Of a DNA stretch of 64,000 bases, positions 50,309-61,306 are shown piece after piece. The position numbers and the translations under genes were made by a program. This DNA comes from Syngnathus acus. Taxonomy: Eukaryota; Chordata; Actinopteri; Syngnathiformes; Syngnathidae. The stretch spans positions 5,553,412 to 5,617,411 of the forward strand of contig NC_051102.1 of assembly GCF_901709675.1 (NCBI RefSeq). Reading direction: 5' to 3'. How positions within the stretch are numbered: the stretch's first letter is position 1; every line of letters starts with the position of its first letter. A model generated the notes under the pieces. The model saw only the letters and a program-made list of their open reading frames with translations, searched no databases and had not been told where the DNA came from.

Positions 50309-52345
50309 CATTCCGCCGGATACCGCGACTCATCTCGGAACGCCTGAAGCAAAATGAATCCGATCAAAGGAAAATGAGCTCCTCCTGCTCCTCTTTAACA
50401 CCCAATTCAAGTCTTCCTCGCAGAGACTATTTGATCAAATACTTGCAAAACAATGCACTCGCTAATGGCTAACAAGCTTTTCTGTCCATTTCCAAACCTT
50501 AATGTTTATGTCTGTATCCAGGCTTCCTTTCTGGCATTCCAGTAACAGGTCTCGGAGAGGTCAATTAACGGTAATGAGGCAAAAATGCGGTTTTCCTCGG
50601 AGCCTAATTAGATTCCGCCCGGCCGCCGGGCTCTCGGATGTCCCGCATTAAGAGACTCAACGATGCTATATTTCGTTTTATTCCGACTCCGAAGTGCTAA
50701 CGCCGAGTCAGCCGGGCGACATCTGTTCGTTCAAGAAAATGATGTCATCGTTCGGGGGTGGGGCATAATATCACCATAATATAGAAGAAAAAAAGAAAAA
50801 AAGGCATAAAACAAAGACAATAAATCTTGCAAAAAAAAATCCTAACTGTATTATTTAAAAAAAACTTTGTGTTTTGAGTGATTCAGTAATGTTCTCTACA
50901 AATGTCGGTAATTTTGGAAAATATGTCCAAAAAAAAGTGATGATTTTCCCGGAATTTCAAAAAATATCCTCATTCACAAACACCAATAAATTGTAATATT
51001 ACAAGAAAAAAAATAAGTCCTGAACATTTAGGCATAAAAGGAAAATAGTTACAATCTTCAGTGAAAAAAAAAGTTTTTTTAAATGTTGATTTTTAAGTGA
51101 CCAGTCCTATGGAGAAGGTCTCGGCTCACCGTTTGCCTGGTGATCCACTTTCTGACAGTGCTCTTAGATCTGCACTAACACCCAATTACCTCCCCCCCAT
51201 CCCCTTGAAGACGTCTTAATACAGATTAATGTTAATACTGTCTTTTTCCACACGTATGACATGATCAGAGCGTGTGGACGGCTGGGGAAAAGGGAAAAAA
51301 AAGTCTCGGGACTGACCGAGAATTAGGACGAATCAGGTGCGAATCCGTGTTATTATTCAGGATTTGCCCCCCTTTCTACTGCTGATATGAATAAATGAAG
51401 AAGTTTCATGCAAATTCCATTAAGTGAAATTGTTCGCACTCGGTTCCTTAAGTGGCCTTTAAGGTCAATTGAGCAGTCGCTGGGGCAAAACGCGGGTTGG
51501 GAGTGCCGGCGTCTACAGTATCTTTTACGCCGCACTACCATCTTATCGCCGCACACGATTGAATGGTTGGTATTTTCAAAAACCCAAGGACGTCCAGATA
51601 TCGGATTTTTTGTGGGTTTATTCATGAATGACATAGCTACTGATTTTTCTTAATTCCGTGAGAGTCTACAAATAGCATATTTTGGGTTGGGGTGAGCACC
51701 GACCGGGTCATTTGAATGAGACACTCAAAACATTCAAACTTCAACAAGGGTCCAAATAGAAGATGTCTAATGCCTGTCTTTGGTTTCACAGATTGTTCCC
51801 TGATGACTGGTCGCCTTGTCACTCGTCGGGAGGATGAAAGGAGCATTTCCATGTTAAGTGGATGGCTCCCCATTTACCGTCTTTGTGATGATTGCAAGTG
51901 CACCAGAACAACAAAATTAAAACGGACATTTTCCTTTTGCCGAGCTGATTAAAATTCACAAGTCTGTTTTTTGTTTTGTTTTTTTGTGTGTGTGGTGGGG
52001 GTGGAATTGTTTTGGAGTATCCGCGCAAAAAATAAAGTGGGTGAAGCAGATTGAGCGGGGCGCATCTGTGCATAATTTGATTCTTGTCATATCAACAGTG
52101 TGGAGGTATGGAAGCGGGGAACATTTTTCAGATGCCACAATGCAAAATATATCTGAAATGGAAGTGAGAATGAGATGTTTGTTTGAGAAAACTCCGCTCT
52201 ATATGAAAGCCACATCATTATTCATTTTGAATATCAAGATGGCAACGTGATTCTATTGATCTGCACTGCGCAGCCAAAATTGACTTCCAAGTTGTCACTT
52301 CCCCATAAAATAACAAAATTAATCAAACCGTACTGTAATAGTATC

Positions 52346-52582
<237 letters not shown>

Positions 52583-55500
52583 TGTTAAATGTCCCAGGCA
52601 TTTATCACTATTAGTAATATAATACTCCCACCTCACTTACACACGACAAACTCAGTTTAAACCCACACACAACAATGAAGCCGTGAGCGCCTTATAATTC
52701 ATACAGAGCAAGCCTGGAGCCAAGCAATCAGGAGCCTCTCAGAGGAACTACTGTCAATCAACCTTGCGTCAACACTGCAAACACAACGCAAAGTGATCAA
52801 TGCATCCGAAGCCGCCGTTTGTTTGTTTGTTTGGTTGTTTGTACGTAGAGCCCCCGTGGCGCCGCATTAGGGCGAAATTCTGCACGTATTACAAGTGCAG
52901 CTGATCATAAATCCGACAGCGTCGCGCATCTCATTAGAACGGCTACGTCGCTCCATACCCTGCCGTCGAATACTAACAAGCACGGAGCGCATGATTTTCA
53001 GGGACGTGATACTCCGCCAATTAACTTCAGCTCATTACGACCCTGCCGTTTTACACATGATGAGAATCTTCTATGAGAGACCGAGGGAGGTATCATATCA
53101 ATCTTTCCCATCGGAAATAATTTGAGTTGTTAGTTGCCCTTAAAATTCTTAATTAGTAGCTCTTAATTTTGCATTCAAACATATCGAGCTGTCATACAAA
53201 AGTCCCAAAAAAGTTTAGCACATCAGAAATGTGTAAATTGTACCGAAACACCGCTAATATATCACAGGAATAGTTTACACGCTCCCTTTAGTGGTAAAAG
53301 AAAGAACCACTCTCTTATGCAGTTCAGTTGTAAAGCGGATCCTCACTTTTTTACATTTATTAAGAATATAATTAAAGTTTTTACTGTCTATTTTTAACAC
53401 GAATATTAAAAATAAGACCAACATTTAGAACAAAAATAATGAGATTATGATTAGAATGATATGAAGTAAATTTGCTTAATTATTTGTTAATTTTATTTCA
53501 CTTGATATTTTAAAACGGTCGCTACGGCATTGAGTTGAGAAACTCAATTCTTCATCCCAGGATAGTCATGAACCAAACATCCGAGTTTGAATCCATATTT
53601 AAATCTGTAATATAAAAAGTGAGGGGCCTCATTAAACAAGCGACGAGTGAAGAATTCGCTGAATCTTAATTGCGCCAAGCTGACCTACAGGCGTCACCTC
53701 TGTTTTCAGAGTAAAAAGGTACATCATTTTCGCCAACTACTTTGCGCCGCCGCCATAAATAATCAACGTGAAAAACAAAACTAAATAGTCACACAAGTCG
53801 CCAAGCCAACAAACATTCCCCCCTCAAAAACCTACAGGTTTGTCATCACCTTGTCACGGCAAAGAAGTTTTCGACACGAGGAGAGCGGCTCGTTATTTTT
53901 AATTGGTTCTTCGTCCGTCTGTGGCAGTTGCCCGGGTCCCCGATGTCAAAAGGGACCTTTGCCATAGACAGGCGTACAAATACGATTGGTGTTGCGGTGT
54001 TATAACCCTTTAAGCAACGGCTATTTGAGCACATTTAATGGCACACCACATGCTCAGGACACAAATTATACGACGATACTCAGGCGTATATTCTTTATCC
54101 TCTGCGAAGAACAAGTCATATTACTGAGCAATTGTGACCATCTTCTTCATTTACGTTATTTTCGTTAACATGTGTTATACAACGGCTCAAATACAACTTT
54201 GGCCTAATTTTGGTTTTTAGTTGTTTTTTTGGGGTGACCGATTCCACCACAGGAAGGCCAACAATCACCTTCTTCTTTCGCCATGACTGTGATTAGTTTT
54301 GCTTTATTTGATTCATTACAATAGATGAGTTGGCACAAGGCGGCGTTAAGTATGATTTGGAATCACGATGCCTGTTTATTTGTTTCACACGTGACTGGCA
54401 TCCGGGCATAAATGGGTGATCGGCTCGTGTTAGTAGATTCATTTGCGGCTGTTTCTGACAGGCCCAGTCTGAGCGTAACAATCTTACAGCGAGCTGCCAA
54501 AGATCTGACCCACAATTTGTTTTTACTCTGTATGAATTATAATTGCATCATGCAGAGAACACTTGCTGGTCTGTGCGCGTTCCCCTGATTCCTTCCATCG
54601 AAGCGTAGCGGTGCCAGAAGCCGAGTTGTATTTCTTTCCTTTTGTTCCGTGAGATCCATAGCGCAAAGCTTGTGTGTTGTTGGAAACCTTCATCTCTGCT
54701 CCCACCAAGGGGTCTCAAAGAAAAATAAAGCGTTTGGCGGCTCTACAGCAATACTCGGTGGTATGCCTCATATTAATTAGTGGAGGAACAGAACTCGGGA
54801 GGGAACGTAAACAACATGCTTCACATACTTTAGGTTCATTTTTATAAGCTCAAATATAAATTAGGTTCGAACACACAATCATGAGGGGAAATACAAAAAT
54901 TGTATCCAGAAACTGACTGTGTCAATAATAACCAGTTATATTTTCCCTTATAGTTTCCCTAGTTTGCGGACAGGGTAGGCAGGGGAGGAGGAGCCTGACT
55001 GTAAAGATTATGAAAAAAAAAAAATTACTTCATGAAATTATTTTCCATTTGAGTATTCTAATCCTAATATTTTTTTTCCACTGGGTTCGCAGTTTAGGGA
55101 AAAAAAAGCGTCATCTACTAAAATGCTAACTCTAGTTATTTCTTCTCAGCGTGGCTCATACTCCTTTCGAATAAAAGGCGGCATGCGGCGTCATTATAAT
55201 GTAATTATTTCAAGATGGCACTTCGGGAGCTATACTGCATATATGCGTTGCCCATGTTGACAGTGGCATTAATTACCCTAATTATGCATCTCCGTTAGTG
55301 TGTGGGATGGCGACTTTATGCAATGGGGAGGCGCCTGGGCCCGCCCTCTTTTGTCTTTGACATCACTTCCTCAAAGATTCATTCGCAGAAATTACTTGCA
55401 TCAAATGACTGATTTGGCCAAATTACGGCCCTCCTTGAACTCCGACAGAGGGGCGTGGAATAAAACGGAGGCACTACGTTCACAGCGTCCTGAATGCTTT

Positions 55501-55957
55501 TTTTTTAACTTTTTATTTATCATAAATAGTCACTGTACTGATTGACAGAATGAAGTGCTTTCGTAACAGTTCTTTTGGATTTCCCTCATTCCAAAGTCGC
55601 AAAACAGAAGCGGCAACAAGTCATAGCAAATGCAATGGGGAAGGGGGAGGTGGGGGTGTCTTGAAGTCAACATTTGCATATAAATTGCGGCATTAAGGCG
55701 TGACACGGTATTAGCAAATAGGCCGCTCGATCACGCCACAGCTGGCTAATTAATGGCTGTTTTCAAGAGGGGGAAGTCTAATTGCTGGTGGGTGGTCTCA
55801 TTATGGCCGCAGCGGCTGCTTGACCACAAGCGGCGACACTTAAGTTGGATTTGTGAGAATGCGATAAATAAGAAGCCGGGCGATTAATGACTCATTCGTT
55901 ACTTTATTTATTGATTCGTCACGTCTTGCTACTCTAATTTCTTGCGCATGATGCAGG
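52583..55957. other. Noncoding DNA, no gene recognised
   Basis: No supportable exon. A/T-rich at 53150-53620 and 54830-55100, with A- and T-homopolymers. An ATTA-rich repeat-free block with an octamer is described separately. All frames are 82 codons or less without motifs. Confidence 0.5.
55672..55890. other. Candidate conserved element with octamer and homeodomain-type words
   Basis: Begins with ATTTGCAT (55672-55679), the exact POU/Oct octamer, followed by ctggctaattaatggctg near 55741, tctaattgctgg near 55778 and gggcgattaatgac near 55879. The dense TAAT content without repeats resembles developmental enhancers. Function is inferred. Confidence 0.3.
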
Positions 55958-55959
55958 TA

Positions 55960-56130
55960 CAGTGGTACCTCTACTTACAAACGCCATACTTAGGAACCTT
56001 CTCGGGATACGAACCGGAGCGTCGCGATTTTTCGCATCGACTTTCGAACCATTTTTCGACTTCCGAACCGACGCAACAAATTATAAGTGGTGGGTTCAAT
56101 TCTTCTGGATAATTATTTGGATATATTTGA
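55960..56130 (+). mobile_element. Mariner/Tigger-like element, 5' end
   Basis: Preceded by TA (55958-55959), the copy starts cagtggtacctctacttaca, then aacgccatacttagg, gggatacgaaccgg and cgacttccgaaccgacg. The CAGTGGTACCTCTACTTACGAA-type end with a TA target is familiar from Tc1/mariner-superfamily elements of fish. No matching inverted end was found within the next several hundred bases, so it is probably a truncated copy. The right boundary is a guess. Confidence 0.5.
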
Positions 56131-56814
56131 TATTTATCTCGTAATATTTTGCAGATACTTGAAATCCTGCTTACTATGTACATATTATATGTACCATAAA
56201 AGGAGGAGATTTTTTTCCCCCACTAACTAAAGCAAACATCAATTTGCCTGTCATCTTGTCCATTAGTTGCTGCACTAATGCAAGCTATTATCGTCGTGGG
56301 AGGAGGGGGGGGGCACAAAGTGGAGTGGATATTGCACTTGTAAGCGGACAAGATGGCACCATGACATTTTCTCCCGTTTTCCACGCCGATTGACGAAGGT
56401 AGCCATATGGTCAGTATTTATCAAGCGGCTCGGCTGCCATGGTGATTGAATGTGAGCTGAAGGTGAGGCTGCAGACAGCTGAGAGCGGAGTTTGGCCCCC
56501 AGGCCTGAGGTCTAGTAGTGGGTTGTTCATCATCCCCCCCCTTTAAAGGAAGGTCAGCATTCCAATGAATCACACGCTGCAGCAGCCCAAACTTACAGCT
56601 TGTTCTCTGTCAGCTTTACTGCAAGAAAGCTGCAGTGTTCAGCAGCAGACTAATCCACACTGCCACCAACCCGCGGGCATCTTTCGAGGGGATTTGAGTA
56701 GACCAAGACACTGAATATTCTTAATTCGGGGATGTACGAGTGGTGATGAATGGGCCCTCGGAATCCTTTTTTAACAGCGACACCCACATTAGATACCGTA
56801 AGCAGAAATGACCC
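56131..56814. other. Noncoding DNA, no gene recognised
   Basis: Nothing coding. A perfect 8-bp inverted repeat with one-base centre occurs at 56178-56194 (GTACATAT-t-ATATGTAC), and a G9 run at 56305-56313. Confidence 0.5.
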
Positions 56815-56990
56815 GAGTTCTTGGGTTAAAAAAAGAGCTTAAAAAGTTGGGTCGGTCCTTGTTTGATCCAACTTGGGTTATTCTGGACCCAAATGGTTTC
56901 AAAGGCTTCAAACCAAAAAGACAGACTTCCTGGATAGGTGCTTGGCACTTTCTGTGGGTTTACTCCTGATGGCTCATCCTACAAAATTTG
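56815..56990. repeat. Decayed ACCCAA/TTGGGT-rich sequence flanking the LINE
   Basis: Contains gagttcttgggtt, agttgggtcgg, ccaacttgggttattctgg and acccaaatgg. This alternation of TTGGGT and ACCCAA resembles a nonautonomous fish DNA element. On the far side of the LINE, near 61697-61720, ccaacttgtgttgatg and tttttgggtt look vaguely similar, so the LINE may sit inside an older element. Weak evidence. Confidence 0.25.
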
Positions 56991-56997
56991 AAGTGCT
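56991..56997. repeat. Target site duplication, left copy (outer LINE)
   Basis: aagtgct, identical to 61300-61306, directly next to the 3' tail of the minus-strand LINE. A 7-bp match alone could be chance, but both copies fall exactly at the expected element ends. Confidence 0.55.
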
Positions 56998-57580
56998 TCT
57001 TCTTTCGTGTAACGTCAAATGTCCAACTCGGTGTCGCGTAGCCATGCCCGCATCTCTGGTCCTAGGTCGAAGAGGCTGGCTTCCGAGGGTGGTCCATATA
57101 AGGGGCAGATGTTGATTATATGGTCGGCGGTCTGCTCAGGGTCACCACACTCGCATGCCGCACTGTCCGCCATGCCCCACGTCTTCATTGATGACCCAAA
57201 GCGACCGACCCCAGTCCGTAGGCGGTTCAGCGTGGTCCATTGCCGGCGTGGTAGGTCGTCTCCTCCCATGGCGCCATCTCCTGGGTCCCAAATGTAGCGG
57301 TGGACTCGGGAGGGTCCGGCCGACTCCCACTCCTGCTTCCAGGCTGTTGCCAACCATGCGTCTCTGGAGATGTCCTCAGAGGTGGAGTCGAGCATCTCTT
57401 GTGCTGCCTTGTTGTAGGGGTGGCGGGACTTGAGTCTGCTTGGAGGTGCTGGTGTTATTGTGGTGTTGTGCAAGATGTGCCAGTCATATTTTTGTGCCTT
57501 CCTGGCCAGGGCGAGGGTGGCAGCCTCCCGTCGGAGGCCGGCCGGTGCTATTCCCGCGAGGACCGGCAAGAGGGACACAG

Positions 57581-57585
57581 GAGTA
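57581..57585. repeat. Target site duplication, left copy (nested LINE)
   Basis: gagta, identical to 58712-58716. Removing the insert and one copy rejoins the host LINE in frame, which independently supports this boundary. Confidence 0.85.
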
Positions 57586-58711
57586 CTTAGACTTACTTAG
57601 ACTTAGACAGAACTTTATTGTCATTTTGTCAACACTAGGTGTGTACAAAACGAAATTTCGTTGCATACGGCTTTCAACAATGTAGTGGTATTTCGGCTGG
57701 TTAAAAAGTGACATTCTATATAAAAATATGAAATAAGATAATTATAAAGTACAAAGTGCAGCAGTGATAAAGTATGTAAACAGTGCAGGAGACAAAAGCA
57801 GTATTTACAAGTGTGCAGAGGAATGCTACGTTTGAATGTTCAACAGTCTGACGACAGCAGGGAAAAAACTATTGCAGAACCTGGTGGACCTGCAGCGGAT
57901 GCTGCGAAACCTCTTCCCAGAGGGCAGCAGGGAGAACAGTCCATGGTGGGGGTGTGATGGGTCACTGATAATATTACGGGCTCGGGACACGCAGCGCTGG
58001 GATGACAAGTCCTGAATGGAGGGAAGAGGAGCCCCGATGATCCTCTCTGCTGTCCTCACCACTCTCCTCAAGTTCTTCCAATCGGAGGCGCTGCAACCTC
58101 CACACCACACCGAGAGACAGCTTGTCAGAATGCTCTCTATGGTGCTTCGGTAGAACGTCCTCATGATGGGTGGGGGCAGGTGGGCTCTCCTCATCCTCCG
58201 CAGGAAGTACAAGCGCTTCTGTGCCCTCTTGACCAGTGTTGTGGTGTTCACAGTCCAGGTGAGGTCGTCTGTGATGTGGACTCCCAGGAATTTAGTGCTG
58301 CTGACCACCTCCACAGCTGAGCTGTTGATGATCAGTGGAGCGTGGTGAGGCTGGTTCTTCCTGAAGTCGACGATGATCTCCTTCGTCTTCTCCACATTCA
58401 GGATCAGGCTATTTTCTCTGCACCAACCCACCAACTGCTCCACCTCCTCTCTGTAGTCCAGGTCGTTGTTGTCCCTGATGAGGCCCACCACCGTTGTGTC
58501 GTCTGCAAACTTCACGATGTGATTGGTGGTGAACCTGGGGGCGCAGTCGTGTGTCATCAGGGTGAACAGCAGGGGGCTCAGGACGCAGCCCTGAGGGGAG
58601 CCTGTGCTGAGGGTGATGACATCTGAGGTGTTCTGTCCAACCCGGACTGACTGAGGTCTGTTGGTGAGGAAGTCTAGCAGCCAGTTCCGAAGGGGGGTGC
58701 TGAAGGGTGCT
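57586..58711 (-). mobile_element. 5'-truncated L2/CR1/Rex1-type LINE nested in the older LINE
   Basis: 1126 bp on the minus strand, flanked by gagta duplications. The 3' tail (next to 57586) is made of CTAAGT/CTTAGA-type tandem units, as in L2/CR1-group elements that prime on short 3' repeats. The 5' end is cut inside the reverse transcriptase, as expected when target-primed reverse transcription aborts. Insertion is in the same orientation as the host LINE. It must be younger than the host LINE copy. Confidence 0.9.
57826..58711 (-). pseudogene. Partial reverse transcriptase of the nested LINE
   Basis: About 295 codons are open without stop or frameshift up to the stop at 57826. The track of this frame begins at a Met at 58728 lying in host-LINE sequence, so its first few residues belong to the outer element and do not represent a true start. 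Visible motifs: PQGCVLSP (about residues 45-52 counted from that Met), FADD at 74-77, which is the catalytic motif C, then the thumb-like region with [11 protein letters not shown] and FLGVHI. The C-terminal part ([23 protein letters not shown]) is characteristic of teleost L2/Rex1/Babar-like LINEs. The endonuclease and the first half of the reverse transcriptase are absent. It cannot be functional alone. Confidence 0.85.
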
Positions 58712-58716
58712 GAGTA
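58712..58716. repeat. Target site duplication, right copy (nested LINE)
   Basis: gagta, the partner of 57581-57585, at the truncated 5' end of the nested LINE. Confidence 0.85.
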
Positions 58717-61167
58717 GGTTTCAAGCATCCAGTTATTATCCGGAGGGAGGTATTAATAGCCACGTCGACCTTTCTCGCATGCGGGCTTCTTCTCCAGACT
58801 GGGCTGCAGTATTCAGCTGCAGAGAAGACCAGGGCTTGGGTGGATATTCGCAGCGTCTTAGCGGAGGCTCCCCAGGTTGTTCCAGCGAGGCGGCGGATCA
58901 GCGCGGCTCTGGATGTCACCTTGGCCTTGACTTCTTCCAGGTGTTGTTTGAAGGATAATGTCCGATCTAGGCGCACTCCAAGGTACTTCGGGGCTTGCTA
59001 GACCTCCAGACATTTGTTGTCTACGCGCACCTCAAGTTCCCTCCTGGCTTCTCTGGTGCTAAGGTGGTATGCCGCTGCGACTGTCTTTCCGACGCTGAGC
59101 TGTAGACGCCACCTCCGAAGGTATGCTACCAGTGTGCCCATGTCTTCATTAAGACCCTCTTCCATCGCCTTCCACGTTGGTCGGCTCATCATGATGGCAA
59201 GGTCGTCTGCGTACCCATACTTTCTCGATGCTGTATCAGGTAGGTCGTGGATGTAAACATTGAACAACATCGGCGAGAGGACAGACCCCTGCGGTACCCC
59301 GTTCCTCAGTCTTCTGAGCCTACTGCACTGGCCACTGCTGGTCTGGAGGATGAAGCTGCGGTTGGAAATTGTCTCCATGATGAACTTCACCATGTGCCGG
59401 TCTGGTATTGTCCTCAGCAGCTTCAGGTGGAGTCCCCGGTGCCACACGGTGTCATATGCAGCCGTCAGATCCAGGTACACTACCCCAGCTTTCTCATTGT
59501 CCTGGAAGCTGTCCTCAATGTCCTGACAGAGTAGTGTCACCTGGTCTGCTGTTGATCTTCCACAACGGAAACCAGCTTGTTCCCGTGGGAGCTGTGAGTC
59601 CACCACTGGCTCGATGCGGCTATGGATCATCTTCTCCAAGATCTTAAATGGGACACAGAGCAGCGAGATTGGTCTGTATGACTTAGGATCTTCTGCAGGT
59701 TTATTTGGCTTCGGCAGAGCTATGACAGAGGCACGGCGCCAAGTCTTTGGGAGCTTTAATCTCCGGTAGCATGATGTAAAGAAAGCACAGAGCCAACCAG
59801 ATGTTGTTGTGCTCTGGTGGATGACAAACTCTGGGTGGATGTTGTCACGACCAGGGGATTTGCCTGGCTTGAGCTTGCTCAAGGCCTCACTGAGTTCCTC
59901 TGCTGTGAAGTCTCCCGAGAGGTTGGAATCGACACTGGCCGCTCCCGAGAGGCCAGACACCTCACACGATATCAGTCGGGCAAAAACTTTGTCAGCATCC
60001 GGGAAGCGGCCGTTCTTCAGGAGATGGGATGCAATGGCATTTGCTGTGACTGGGCAGCTGTGGGGTGTTGTATTTCTGCCTGTGAGCTGGTTGATGGTCT
60101 GCCACGCCTTGCGACTAGAATGGGTGAAGTCGATTGATTCGACGACTTCTGTCCATCTGGCCCTACGGGTGATGTCCAGCTTCTGGAGCAGCGCTGCTGC
60201 AGTCATGTCCACCTCTTCTCTGGAGCTAGCCCTCTGGTGATCCCACAGAAGGCGGCTACATTCCTTGTCCCAACCCGGGATGTAGTTCCTGTTATAGCCC
60301 CGTGGGATGGTCTTCTTTGCCGCACCCAGGAGGACCTGGCAGTAAGCTGCATAGGCCGCATCCAGATCGGCTGTGTCTGGGTCTGGCAGGCCAGCTGACG
60401 ACCTTTCAGTCTCCTCAGCATACGACTCCCAGTTGGCCTTTCGGAAGTTCCATCGCTTGACGGGCTTCCCTGGTACCGGTTCCACCAGTGCTGGGACTTT
60501 AATGATGGATGGCCGGTGATGTGATCGGGGAAACCTATCCAGGATGCGTCTCTCCGGTTTCGGGTCGTTACTGTGGCAGATGGCGAAGGTCAGGTCCGGG
60601 TTGGTGGAGGTGTTCCAGCGTGCAGAGAAGAACGTTGGAGGCTCCTTGGGGTCATATAGCAGCAGAGCATCAGTGTTGGAGGCCCATTCACTCAGCGCCA
60701 CTCCATTAGGTGTTGTGTGGTTGTACCCCCAGTCTGTGTGCTGACAGTTGAAGTCACCTGCATAGATGGCAGGTGCAGTTGTTGATGGGAGTGATGTCAC
60801 GGACAGCTCCGATGGTGGGGGTTTGTATACGTTGACGACTGATGTTTCCTGGATTTTTGTAACCAGCCACTCGATGTTAGAGCCTGGTGGGGATTGGCTG
60901 CTGGCTGACCAGCTTAATTCAGTCGTGACGAACATTGCCACACCGTGTTGCTTGCTGTAGATGGACCCAGCAAGATGGAACCCAGGGATCTTGAGGATGT
61001 TGTCGGATGTGCAGTGTGTCTCCTGCAGGAGCAGAACCGCTGCCTCGTTGGAGTCAGCCAGGTGACGCAGGACTTCGAGTTTGGCGGTTGTTAGGCCCTC
61101 GACATTGAGTTGAAGCACTGACGGGCCTCGGTTTTCGACGGTCGGGATGACTGCCCGTCCGCCGGTC

Positions 61168-61296
61168 CTAAGCCTGCCAGCTCGAGCTCGACGAGCTCGA
61201 CGTTTGGTTGACGACATTCGTTTCACAAGTTGGTCTTGCGCCATTTCTTGCTACTTGCATAGGAGGCCACGTGGAGGCTGTCGTCTTCTCCTCCAT
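61168..61296 (-). other. Short upstream overlapping frame in the LINE leader
   Basis: An ATG at 61296-61294 on the minus strand opens a 42-residue frame that overlaps the first 77 bases of the main LINE ORF in another frame and ends at TAG (61168-61170). Its product would be Ser-rich at the end with no known domain. It starts within a few bases of the inferred 5' end of the element. It may simply be an untranslated-leader ATG; it is too short to be a conventional ORF1. Confidence 0.35.
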
Positions 61297-61299
61297 TTT

Positions 61300-61306
61300 A
61301 AGTGCT
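61300..61306. repeat. Target site duplication, right copy (outer LINE)
   Basis: aagtgct, partner of 56991-56997, directly before the inferred 5' end of the minus-strand LINE. Confidence 0.55.

Larger units (their letters stand above)
47237..52345. other. Noncoding DNA with simple repeats, no gene recognised
   Basis: No supportable exon. Contains a CTCF-like motif (47414), A-rich runs at 48165-48320, a CA tract at 48771-48795, G-tract clusters at 49899-49937 and 50175-50186, a diverged local duplication (50087-50308), and A-rich sequence at 50780-51080. All frames are under 95 codons or shadow frames without motifs. Confidence 0.5.
57015..61244 (-). pseudogene. LINE endonuclease/reverse transcriptase ORF, broken by one TAG and a nested LINE
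   Basis: The ORF starts at 61244 and runs 748 codons to an in-frame TAG at 58998-59000, continues in frame to 58712, is interrupted at 57586-58711, and resumes in frame at 57580 to a stop at 57015. Total would be 1033 codons including the terminal stop. Domains: basic Arg-rich N-terminus (residues 8-26); APE-type endonuclease about 40-245 with N47, QETH at 74-77, GDFN at 163-166 and PD at 216-217; reverse transcriptase about 455-740 with GKSPGRD at 461-467, the motif-A Asp in YLDLTAAYD near 592, PQGSVLSP from 651 and YADD at 678-681. The last part has a C-x-C...H....C zinc-finger-like cluster (about 57110-57160). No RNase H domain was seen. The final endonuclease motif reads SHHR where SDH is canonical. 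The intact frame apart from the TAG argues for youth. It acts, when intact, in target-primed reverse transcription. Confidence 0.9.
56998..61299 (-). mobile_element. Non-LTR retrotransposon, Jockey/I-like, with nested LINE insertion
   Basis: The element runs on the minus strand from a short leader at about 61299 to a short 3' tail (acgaaagaagaag, read on the minus strand) next to 56998. It has one large ORF with apurinic-type endonuclease and reverse transcriptase and no visible ORF1. Without the nested insert and its duplicated target it would be about 3.17 kb, compact for a LINE. It is flanked by a candidate 7-bp target duplication. The near-complete ORF suggests a fairly recent insertion. 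The clade is uncertain: it resembles proteins commonly labelled as Jockey-like mobile-element polymerase in fish and invertebrates. If the leader really starts at 61299 the copy is full-length; an undetected 5' truncation is the alternative. Confidence 0.85.

Noticed and set aside
53280-53297. CTCF-like cgctccctttagtggtaa
   Set aside because: Several mismatches in the G-rich half.
59014-60960. Plus-strand frames of 64-143 codons
   Set aside because: Antisense shadows of the minus-strand LINE ORF, where coding constraint removes stops.
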